Below are positions 54,690 to 64,000 of a DNA stretch of 64,000 bases, one piece after another. The notes beneath the pieces are model-generated. The model ran no database searches and had not been told where the DNA came from. It saw only the letters and a list, made by a program, of their open reading frames with translations. The position numbers and the translations under genes are program-made. Every line of letters begins with the position of its first letter. Within the stretch, counting starts at the first letter, position 1. The DNA is taken from the NCBI GenBank assembly GCA_049999805.1, contig JBNGIO010006139.1, positions 79,658 to 143,657 of the forward strand, written 5' to 3'. Source of the stretch: Folioceros fuciformis. Its lineage: Eukaryota > Anthocerotophyta > Anthocerotopsida > Anthocerotales.

Positions 54690-57600
54690 GTCTTGGAACA
54701 GTGTCTCGCTGAGCCCTCGAATCTGAACCAGGCGACGTTTTGGCGTTTGCCGGCCTGGTATGTGTTTTTGGATGACTCCACAAATGTGTCCTGCTGCAGC
54801 CCCACAGATGTTTGGGCAGGATTGTTACGGCACTCCCGAGCATGTGGATACGTGTAAATAAAATCATTAATCTTAGGCTGTAGCGCGAAAATGGTGAGCA
54901 TCATTTAGAAGATAGGTTGCGGTGTCGCGAGTTGCCAGTTGATAGTAGCAGTTCTTTGGGATATTGTGGACACCGTACATAGCTGAAGGTATATATATGA
55001 AGTACAAGGCAAATTATGCCGTCTACAGATGACTAGGGAACATGGAGAAAAGTGATGATCCACCGCAGGAAAGTGGATCTCTATGCTCACCTGATCGACA
55101 GGGCGGTTTTGAATCTGGCAAGGCTGATTGACAAAGTGCAACGAAACCTTATGGGCAACAAGAGCCAACAGCCTGCCACGTGACGCCTCGCTTGGTAGGC
55201 TCGTGCTGTCTTCTTCTTGGTGAGCATCGAATTTATGTGCCTGATTGACATGTGTTGGGTTTTATAAATTGTGAAAATAATAAATAAGGAGAAACCTATT
55301 CCGGCGTTGACGAACTTCGAGTTGCCGCAAGCCATTGGCGAGTGCTCTGAAAGGCGGATTCCCTGTAGGTATTGTAAAGCAATGGTACAGCCGGCTCGCT
55401 ACCACCTATGGCGGGGCGGGCATGCAAGCACGGTCAAACCAAATGCCTTCATGTGGGGGCCCCATAATCTCGGCACATGCTGGGCATGGGAAATCTAATG
55501 AAGCTTCACAATCGTACCATGAGATGCGCAGCTCAGGTGTGAAAGCGGGTGCTCACGTTTTTGTAGCTGCCCGTCAAGCTTCTTATGTGGACTTGAAACA
55601 TGGCGGAAACAATTTCGTCGTGACGTGTTACACAGCTGCATTCCTCCTCACACAGCGAGTTGCACTTTTACTTGCTTCGTACCTGGAAGGTGAGCACCAG
55701 GAAGGGTGTTACCCGATTTCTCGATTCGTCTCGCTGAGACTGTTCGGCAACAGAAGATTCGAGTGCGTCATGATCTCAAGTATTGAACTACAGCCTCCTT
55801 GCATCCGCTCTCACACTGTTGAAATGCAGCTGCACAAACTGCTCAACAGAATGATTTCCAGTTCGTGTATCCCAAGGGCAGGCGCAGGCGCAGTGTCTTT
55901 CCCTTCCCCCGTGAAGCAAAGCGTCTTGTTCTGCTTCTTCTGTGCCTGTGGCATAGCAGTGATGTGAACAACCTTTGGGAAGGGAAGGGAAGGCAAGGCA
56001 TCCAGAGGAACCGCCAGAACACATCCGTTCTCTGGCAATCCGTTCTCTAGCCATTTGGTAGACGCGAGTGTGTTGCACGATCGATCTCCTGTCACTCGCC
56101 CAAGCGAAGGGAATCCGACAACTCTTATCCGCTCGAGCGCAAAAGACGTCAGTGCGCGAGAATCGAGAGCAGAGCATTGCTGCAGGTTGGTGCCTTCTTT
56201 AAGCGCGCTTAATCGTCTAGACCCCCGAGGGATGGATGACGTAGCGAGTCGGCAAACGGAACCGCCATGGGCCGAGGCAGCTCCGTGAACCCCCGGAGTG
56301 AACGGGGGGTACTGTATCCCGGTTCGTGGCCCCACGTAGGTCACCCCGTGTCCGTTTTGAGCAGGGATCCATGGTCTTCAGCGTGCATTTGCGTCTATGG
56401 CTTTCTGTTACCTACTGCCCTGTGCACAACATACACACGGTAGGTAGTGTAGGGTTCTACGAAATTTCTCGGAACTCACAGCTAGTGTGGCTTAATAGGA
56501 TTATAGTAGGACACCCTCAGGATCTTTGTCAAACTTCTATGTGGACGTTGTCTTCCAACCACACAATTATAACTTACAGGTCACCTGACAAGGAGATGTA
56601 TCTCAACTTTTTCTCCTTGGAGACATACATATCTTGAAAAATAAGTCCATACATAATATTTGTTATTTTTTTCACTTTTGGGCGGGGAATAAAACGGCTG
56701 AAAATTTAAGATCCTAGGAGATGAATAATCCAAAATAATAAGAACACTAACTAGTCTAGAGAGGACAACGAGGAATTGGTAGCAATCACACTAAGAAAGG
56801 AAGCATTATTCTTAGATTAAGAACAAAGAGTATTAATTAATCCCTAGTATTAATTAACCTTAGAGCGTTACTTGATTGGATTGCAATAAAATAAATAAAG
56901 ACATTCCAAGAATGATAATCAAAATCATGACACCAATCTAGCATTTACGAGCTGTGCTTAACTCTCAAGCTCGCTCCCGATCCCTCGGACTCCAAAGCAC
57001 ACATGATGTACAAGGAGCTAGCTACCTACCCGCACAGCTTACAAGTCGATGATAAAATTGTAAGGCCCAACCAAAGGCTTTGTCAAATAGACTACCGGTA
57101 TGGTGCAAACAAAAGGCTAGAAGTGGGATGGCCCGCCGTTAATGGTCGACCAGCCAGCCACAACCCGAGATTGTAGACCCTAACAAGATGGAAGAATCCT
57201 GTAAGTGGGTTTGCACGCAAAGCAAGAACATTAAAAACCTGGCAACCGGCGCGCGCTCTCACCATGATACCATCAACCCAAAACCTAGAATCCAAACTTG
57301 AGCGGGGCCACCGGGGTGACCTCAGGTGGGGACCAGCTTGCCCAGGCCCGTAGCGCCTCCGTTCCCCGGAGTCGGTAGGCCACCCCCCAACCCAACCTCC
57401 CCCTGCAGGACCAAAGAAAGTGCAAGAGTCGCAGGTACGCAAAACCTCCTCGTCCAGGCGTGGGACAGCGCGACGAGAAGTTTGTTTTGTCTTACGCCTG
57501 ATCAAAGACGGAACAAGAGCCACGCGGCGAGTCTGGAGGGAGGCCAACTGGAGGGGAACAGTCAAGGCCAGGCACCTAGTCCCCGAATTCCAACCGCATG

Positions 57601-58105
57601 CCGGCCAGGCCCTGAAGAGCAGAGCAGGTCAAAAATAGCCTCAGGAATTGAATTTCAGAGCAGGAGGTATCTACGATGCCGAAATCAGAGTTGATGACAG
57701 ATCATGAGTTTGAAAAGATCTGTCTTCAACACCTCTCGGAAGCAGCGAGTCTCATAGTTTTTAGAAGGTCAACAGACAAGGCCATCTGAGGGCACAAAGA
57801 AGATGCTCGCTTCTACAATGCTGCTACGTCTTTCGCCATAACCGGCCGACCAACTCGATTTCAAAAATTGTTGGAAGCCGGAACAAATCTTCACGACAGA
57901 CCTTCAAGATGCATGCAGATGGAGCCTCCCCAGGACAGCCTTCCAGTGATGTTCGTCCGCTGTGCCAGTAGAAGCATACCAAACCTGCTCTACACCTCAC
58001 CTATGACGACGTCTGCGCCTGGAAACACTTTGGGGCAGGCGGAGACGGTCGAACCCGTAAAGGCCGCACTCTTGCTGTCTCTCTTCCAAGATACCGGATA
58101 GTGTC
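54690..58105. other. Intergenic with a PPR relic and repeat-like sequence
   Basis: 3' flank of the WD40 gene, then the PPR relic (55440-55640), an AT-rich block at 56640-57060 and a GC-rich block at 57100-57650. The last contains ttaatggtcgacc, also seen near 62440, which hints at a dispersed element. A 37-codon ORF at 57676-57789 (+) is probably chance. I found no reverse transcriptase or transposase. Confidence 0.4.
55440..55640 (+). pseudogene. PPR repeat relic
   Basis: The frame reads GPIISAHAGHGKSNEASQSY, then HEMRSSGVKAGAHVFVAARQ, then VDLKHG. This is the same repeat as SAIISAHAQ-type text in the 47.2-kb gene (VFVAALQACARGKDLKHG) and the 32.4-kb gene. About 55 residues survive, with a small deletion in the QACARA segment. 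Flanking codons lose similarity and stops follow, so it is a decayed fragment. Confidence 0.8.
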
Positions 58106-60985
58106 TCAACGAAAGACGTACTTTGGGAGAGTCTTCTTAGCTTTGAGTCTAGAGACGCACAGATACTCTGGAGTCCCATATATTTCCGTAAAGACTGACA
58201 GCTTACAAGCTGAGCCTTCAATGGAGACCTCTCTGTGCAACCAATGCAATCTCTGTGCCACAAACAGAAACCTCTATAAACATTAGAAAGGCGCACAGGC
58301 ACTGCATTCACATCACTTACTGTACCCGATTTCCTGAAGACTAACAACGTTGCAGGGCAACGACAAGGGACAAATCTGCTGCAACCCAGACATCGTATTA
58401 GGGCGGGCTCACCTCAACGCAGTTTCTCATATCTCTGGAAGCATACCCTGTCCCCTTCTGGACAGTTGTACAACAGGGACGAAATCAGAAAGTAGTCGTC
58501 AGCACAGGTTGATGCTAATGTAGTTTCACACGCAAAACACGAGAGGCAAGAACACAGAGCTGAACACATTCATCTAACGCTCTCGTAGCACGCTGTAAGA
58601 CTGTCTCTCACAGGTTCATAGAGCAATCGTCACCAGCGTGCTACACCTCCCATGAGCAAACACTGCAACAAGCTATTACTTGGACGCTTCTGGCAACCCA
58701 GGATCCTCCAGTTGCAGCCGGTGGCTTGAGAGATGCCTCCCACAGAGCCCTCAAGTGGAGAGCAGCAAAAAAACCAGCAGGAGCAGGGTCAAGCAAGGGA
58801 GGAGAGGTGGAGACAGTAGAGAAACGAAGTCCAGCCAGAGATACCAGATTCAAGTGCAATCAGGACAGAAAAAAGTCCCGGTATTATCAAAGCAGTGGTG
58901 GCCAATGTGGAGAATGGCACCTGCACAATGTTTCTCCATGCAGGCTTCCAATTCAGAGAGCAGCAAGCAAGGAAGACAGCTGAGGCAGCCACTTCAGATG
59001 GCCGGTACTTGAGACACTCATAGTCTAGGAGAGACAAACAAAGAAAGAATTCTGCCAACTTCGCCAGCTTCTTATTGCCGTTGAGCACCTTCACATAGCG
59101 CCTGTGGAAGACCTCAGACAGGGACGAGGTCAGCACGGAATGTGATGGTCGACCTTGGACACTTCGTGCGGTAAAAGATGGCATTTGGACGAAAGGGACC
59201 TCACCAGAAAAACGTTGCAGCGGTTGGCGTGGAGCACTGGTACTGAAGGCTCTTGAGCACATAAGCCTCCATCTTGATAGCATGCTCTTCGGTGAAGCTG
59301 TCGGCAGCCATGTCGACCAGGTACTTAATCATGCTGCGCAAACAAAGAGGGCACCGCGTCAAGAAACCATGCAGGGAAGCGGGGGCGCAACACAACAGGG
59401 TGGGCCCAATCGGATTGAAGAGGGCACATACCTCGGCCCTGAAGCTGTCTCTTCCACTTTGATGGCAATCAGCAGACATGCCGAGCCAAGTAGCTGAAGC
59501 ATCTTGCACTGCATGGGAGTATTCTTGAGGCACCGATCCATGAACATCACCGCGCGGAGAGTTGTATCCAATTCCAAACTGCAGTCCAGCGCAATCTGGA
59601 GACCAAGCAGCACAAACATGAGCGAGCGCGAGGCAGGCGACAGACGAACTGCAGGGAATCCAGGCGGTGAAAGACTGAGCAGCAGGAGACACGGTACCTC
59701 ATACAGCCAGTTGATCACGCGCTGGCGATGCTCCTCCGCAATGTCCGATCCCGGTGCGCCGATGGCGCCATACAGCACCGGCTGGTCCTTCTCCCTGGCC
59801 CGCAAATTCTCGAAAATTTCATCCTCATAGACATCAGAGTCCTGCGAGGCGGCAGACACGCGAGCCGGCAACATGAAGCGCAAGAGCAGCGACATGCAGC
59901 ACAGCACGCAAGGAACTCCTACTCTCCGTCCAAAGAGCCGGTTCCCCCTACCGCTCTCACGCCGAAAATTGAAGGCGCGCGCACAGTCACAAACAAGAAG
60001 CAGTATGCGGCGGCAAATGCGGGAGGAGGCGCAGGGACGACGGCAGCAGCGAGAAGCTCACCTGCGCAGCAGAATTGTTGCCCGGAAGGCCGGAATTCGG
60101 CACCTGACGCGCCGGCTGCGACACTGCGCACTGCGTATCGCGCGCCACAATTGCGAGCGGCGGGCCGTGGGAATTGCGTCGCGGCTGCACGACTCCTTCT
60201 TGATTGCCGCCGACAGGCGGAATTGCGGCCCTGTCCCCCGCGCTGGAGCAATCCCTGTCACGGCCAGCAGCAGCCGCCAGGTGCGTCAAGGACGGACTGG
60301 ACGCGAACACTCTGGTGCGCTCCCGAGTCCTCCCGCATAGCGCAATAGGAGATTCCTCCCAATCCTCCACCACTTCCGACGACAGCAGACTCTCCTCCCC
60401 TTGCGAGCACGTGACAGCGAGGCGAGCACACGGCAGGATGGATCTTGACCAATCCAGAAGTCCGCAGTGCACGCTCTGCCACTGCCAAGCCTCTCCCTCC
60501 GCGTCTTCCGAACAAACCGAGTCCGGTGCTTCCCGGCAGTACATCTCCTCGTCCTCCTCCTCCTCTTCCTCCTCCTCCTCCTCGTCCTCGTCCTCCTCCT
60601 CCTGCGGGACTGCATCATCTTCATACTCCACAACCACTCCATCCTCTCCCTCTTCCTCTTCTTCATCCTCCACTTCTTCCTCTTCTCCGGCCTCTTCCTC
60701 TTCCTCTTCTTCTTCCTCCCCGTCCCCGTCCCCGTCCTCCTCCCCTTCCACTCCCTCCTGCCCCGGCTCCTCCTCCACTCCATCTCCGGCTTCAAGGCGC
60801 CTGCGCTTCCCGGCGGAGCGGCGGGGGCGCGGCGGCTGCGCGGGAGGCATCACCGGGGGGGCCTGCCCAGGTCGGCTCTCCAGCGCCATCGCCAGTGCCA
60901 TGGAGAGCGAGACGGGCAAGGCGCGGCTGACGCGGCCGCGGCGCCTGCCATACACCACCACAGCCTTGCGGCGCTCCTGCTTCAT
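58106..60985 (-). CDS. Mitotic-type cyclin (A-type or SDS-like) with acidic N-terminus
   Basis: CDK-binding cyclin. Seven exons: 60062-60985, 59698-59841, 59432-59595, 59205-59333, 58921-59101, 58413-58457, 58106-58252 (1734 nt, 577 residues) with consistent phases. Cyclin box 1: EEHRQRVINWLYE, LELDTTLRAVMFMDRCLKN, LQLLGSACLLIAIKVEE. Box 2: YLVDMAADSFTEEHAIKMEA, LQYQCSTPTAATFFWRYVKV, FFLCLSLLDYECLKYRPSEV, AASAVFLACC. The end is GTGYASRDMRNCVERLHWLH and FTEIYGTPEYLCVSRL. The N-terminal ~300 residues hold a basic start, then long Glu/Asp runs (antisense of the cct/ctc tract at 60540-60790). The Trp in TFFWRY and the total length recall SOLO DANCERS cyclins; the rest recalls A-type. The final exons are less certain. 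Confidence 0.85.
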
Positions 60986-61879
60986 GGAGCTCGGCGATGG
61001 CGGCAATGGCAGGATGGCAGCAAGCGGCAACAATGGCGCGCCTGCTGCCTCGCCCGGGACAAGGAGGCGAGAGCGAGGGCTTGCTCTTGCTCTCGGGCTG
61101 TCTCGCTCCGTTTCCCCCCTTCCCCTGCCCCCTCGTCCCCCCGTCCGCGCATTTGCTCACTTCCCTCCTTGCTCCTCTCCCTCGCCCTTCAGACACGAGT
61201 CCCTGGGGCGGGCCGGGGCAGGGCAGGGCAGGGCGGGTGACCCGGCCCGGCCCGGCCCAGCCCGGCTCGGCCAGGCCAGCCCAGGCCAAGCCCAGGGGCC
61301 CGCCCAACTGGCGCAACCTGCCCCAACCTCACCCACTTCCTCCGGCGAAACGTTCCGCCAGAGCGGCCGCAGCAGGCGGCGCGGCTTGCGCGCTGCGTTC
61401 CGTCCTCGTGACCCGTCATTTTCTTACCCCGTCCCAGACCGGGATCCTCCGCCCCGCTCTACTTCCAAATCAATGCCTGCCCCCACCACCTTGCCGCTAA
61501 TTCATTACCATGTTTCCTGCTGGCCCTCCAACATCAATCAACAAGCATTGCATTACCTCCTACACTCCACATTTAGCTCCCCACATTCATTCCCTTCACT
61601 CCATCGCCTCTTTAACACCCATCCCGTCCGTCTCGCGGCACTCGCATTCGGATTCCAATTTCTATGTTAAATATATGCATACACAAGCTATAATCCCACA
61701 ACAGACTCCCTTGTCACTCATAACAAGATTAAGAAGATAACACACAACAACTCTAAGACAAGACAAGCTTGCAAGATTGTAGGCTAATCAGTGCATGTGG
61801 GTCTCACTCCGAATCCTTATTCCATCCAGGAGACAAGTATCTCTTCGTATCTCCAGTAGCTATCATAGCTCCACGGCCT

Positions 61880-62115
61880 TACTATGACCTCTCACATTCA
61901 AGTTGGATATCATAGCTTTAGGAGTATCTTCTCCCGTCGTCACAACTTTTCCAGGACCGATCCATAGCTCCAGTAGTACCTTCTCCCATTGCCATAGCTT
62001 GTGGAGTATCTTCTCCTGTTGCCATTGCTTTACTAGGACCCTAGGTATCTTCTCTTGTTGTCATAGCTTTACTAGGACCTATCCACATCTCTAGGAGTAT
62101 GTACCTTCTCCCATT
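61880..62115. repeat. Degenerate tandem repeat
   Basis: Repeated blocks of the type agtatcttctcctgttgcca, tagctttactaggacc and atccatagctc, spaced about 45-60 bp, with substitutions. Confidence 0.6.
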
Positions 62116-63939
62116 GCCACATCTGTCCTTCCCTTTCCTTTCTTTCCTGAGACCTCGAAGGTTCTAGTATTTCTCAGTAGTGTTGTTTCTGACCCCACAC
62201 GTCTGAACTTTCCCTCCCATCCTCCCCCCCTCCCGCGTGCTTCATCCTCACCAGGCATGCATACGGATTCAACTATTTCTCACAAGTCCCCATCGCATCA
62301 CTCAATGCACTAGTTGAGTTCATTTCAAGTGAGGTCTGGTCAGTTAAGTTATGCAAAGACTGGAAAAGGTTATATTTGAAATATTGGGCGCCCACAAATC
62401 AAGGTGGATCGTCCCTATGAGTGGCGGCTATGTGACCCCTTAATGGTCGACCCCACACCCTAACCCTATTCTACTCCAGGCAAGTTGAGGTGTCGTTGCT
62501 AATAAATGCATGTGTGTGACGAACGGTCAGTGCGAAACGGTTTCTGCCAGCCCTTGTCAGATTAAGTAAAGCGAACTTATGACTTTGCACATAGTCAAGC
62601 TAGAGCTTCGAAGGTGGGCGATACGAACATTGTAGAAGAAGCCCGCAAGAGCTATGTACGAACGAACGATGTAGACGATGCAAATGACGATAGACACACA
62701 CAGACACAGACGATGGGCAGACTGCACACCAGTCCTTTCAGTCGTCCTCATCTTAAAAACTGTTCTAAGTCAGGAAGGTGGTGGGCGATACGAATCTGAA
62801 TCATTCAAAGCAGCCCAGCTGTTGAGGAGAAGTTCAAACTTCTGTCACATTTCATAGAGCTGTTATGTACTCTACTTCCCATTAACTAACCAACATTGGG
62901 TCGTGACGGTGATGGTACCACGAATAACAGTGAGCCACACATTTTACGCTTGAAACAGTTAGTTTACGCTTCAAAGAGTCAGAGTCAGAGTCAGTTCTTC
63001 TACTCGACTCATTCTTAAGCATAGTAAGTTGAATGTCCATAAACCAAAGTTGTATTCTTAGTATGAGATAACCAGCAGCCAACATAAGCACTTACACCTA
63101 TGACCAGCAGCACGGACTTGACAATCTTATCTTGATTCCTAACACTCCTAAGAATAATAATCCATATACCAAGAACTTGGGATTCCTTGGAACTGCATTC
63201 CATTCCATTCCTTTCCTTCCCATTCCTTTCCCTTAGAATAATCACACATGTTCCAAGAACTTCCTTCATAAGGGGGGGAGGGAGATACAAGTATTTGGCA
63301 GTTGAGATGAAGAAGGAGTGCCCTCCGTGTTATGTTTGGACCACATAATCCAGGCCACGAAGTTCAGAGCAGATTTTTATGCTTTTAATCCTGAATTAAA
63401 TTAATAAAAGTAATTCCCGGTCAGATCCTGCTTATTATTCTGCATGTGTGCGGTGTGGCCCTTGCTGGCTTTGTCAACCAGGGGAAGTGGGTCGGGGAGT
63501 GATGAGCCCAAGTGTGCATGCCATGTACTGTAGAGTACGTCGCAGCAGGGAAAGGCAGGCCAGGCTCGATGAGCGAGTCGCTGGCCACGCAGAGCAGAGC
63601 AGAGGAAGAGGAAGAGAAGGAGAAGAGGAGAGCGGATGATGAGGCGTGATGATGTCAGTCCCGGCATATAATATGCATTTACTTGGTGTGACTGAAAATG
63701 TGATTAGGGTGCAGCTGAGGTGAGGTGAGGTTGCAAAGGTACCGTTTTTGTCCTACCCGGGTGCATGATTGTTTATGGCGGTTAATTTGAGTGTAGAGTG
63801 GCAGCAAGGCTGCCAATGGGATGCTCCGACTCACACGACTTGCCAGAAACACACAGGCCGCGGCCTTCTCTTGCTGCCCGGCTGCCCGGCTGCCCCGCTC
63901 TCTCTCGTCTCGAGCACCTGCCCACGGGTCTACTACTCC

Positions 63940-64000
63940 CGACCCTCGACTCCCGACTCCCGACTCCCGACTCCCGCGTCCCGCGTCCCGACTCCCGGCT
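63940..64000. repeat. 7-bp array (actcccg)
   Basis: Short tandem run of actcccg and gtcccgc variants reaching the window edge. Confidence 0.75.

Larger units (their letters stand above)
60986..64000. other. GC-rich cyclin promoter and gene-free right end
   Basis: 60986-61450 is GC-rich with ggcccggcccggcccagc-type iterations, the likely cyclin promoter/5'UTR. 61880-62115 is a degenerate repeat. 62240-63660 has no recognised coding sequence. A pyrimidine tract with ccattcc iterations lies at 63185-63235. The window ends in an actcccg array. Confidence 0.45.

Noticed and set aside
57230-57330. Possible retrotransposon primer-binding site (tggtatcatggtgagagc on the minus strand)
   Set aside because: It differs from the usual tRNA-Met complement tggtatcagagc by an insertion, and no LTR pair, gag or pol sequence was found.
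57676-57789. 37-codon ORF
   Set aside because: Too short, no motif, no conserved context.
60204-61670. 488-codon plus-strand Ser/Pro-rich ORF
   Set aside because: Antisense of the acidic cyclin exon plus promoter; composition comes from the ctc/cct tract.

Overview
This is a nuclear scaffold from a land plant. It carries large P-L-S class pentatricopeptide (PPR) genes with E or DYW tails, a Josephin deubiquitinase, a plant-type nucleoredoxin with a C1-like finger, IMP-specific 5'-nucleotidase, plant neutral ceramidase, TSPO, a LEC14B/DCAF11 WD40 protein and a plant multi-membrane-span family protein. The PPR repeat wording, as I remember it, is most like that of seed-free plants (ferns, lycophytes, bryophytes). 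The genes are close together. Nearly all introns I could rebuild are 74 to 125 nt, with a few of 160 to 463 nt. I cannot name the species. Four runs of exactly 100 N (12356-12455, 13338-13437, 28047-28146, 42618-42717) are assembly gaps.

Layout: 1-5 kb holds a partial PPR gene (-), a Josephin gene (+) and a DYW-type PPR gene (-) that converges on it. 5-8.9 kb has no recognisable gene. 8.9-10 kb is a multi-span membrane protein (+). 11.7-12.8 kb is a 45-bp minisatellite. 13.4-14 kb is an unidentified coding region cut by a gap. 15.3-16.7 kb is 5-formyltetrahydrofolate cyclo-ligase in 7 exons (+). 17.6-19.4 kb is the rRNA-processing WD40 protein UTP7 in 6 exons (-). 21.4-23.8 kb is a FAM135-type lipase (-). 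25.7-27.4 kb is a MOSC/mARC-like protein in 9 exons (+). 27.5-27.9 kb is a 26-bp minisatellite. 28.4-29.4 kb is a canonical CDC25 phosphatase in 5 exons (+). 30-31.8 kb is nucleoredoxin (-). 32.3 kb is tRNA-Thr(UGU) (-). 32.4-35.1 kb is a PPR gene (-). 35.6-38.1 kb is IMP 5'-nucleotidase in 8 exons (-). 38.5 kb is a 46-codon membrane ORF (+). 40.9-42.3 kb is plastid-type aspartate aminotransferase (+). 43.2-46.7 kb is neutral ceramidase in 9 exons (+). 47.2-49.7 kb is a PPR gene (+). 49.9-50.7 kb is a glyoxalase-fold protein in 5 exons (+). 51.2-52 kb is TSPO (-). 53.2-54.7 kb is LEC14B/DCAF11 (+). 55.4 kb is a PPR relic. 58.1-61 kb is a cyclin in 7 exons with a strongly acidic N-terminus (-).

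Several genes exist only as small exons and were assembled by hand from splice sites, reading phase and family motifs. In each the summed exon length is a multiple of three. The most notable result is a short but canonical CDC25 catalytic domain (HCEFSSSRAP) together with a cyclin gene in the same plant window; angiosperms are generally held to lack canonical CDC25. Also notable are a 27-nt GT...AG interval that splits the IMP nucleotidase frame, a DYW domain that keeps its zinc ligands but lacks the terminal DYW tripeptide, and a nucleoredoxin with only one intact CxxC site. The genes are mostly unrelated housekeeping functions. The exception is the PPR set, which looks like a local paralogous family (organelle RNA editing or processing) with one decayed copy.
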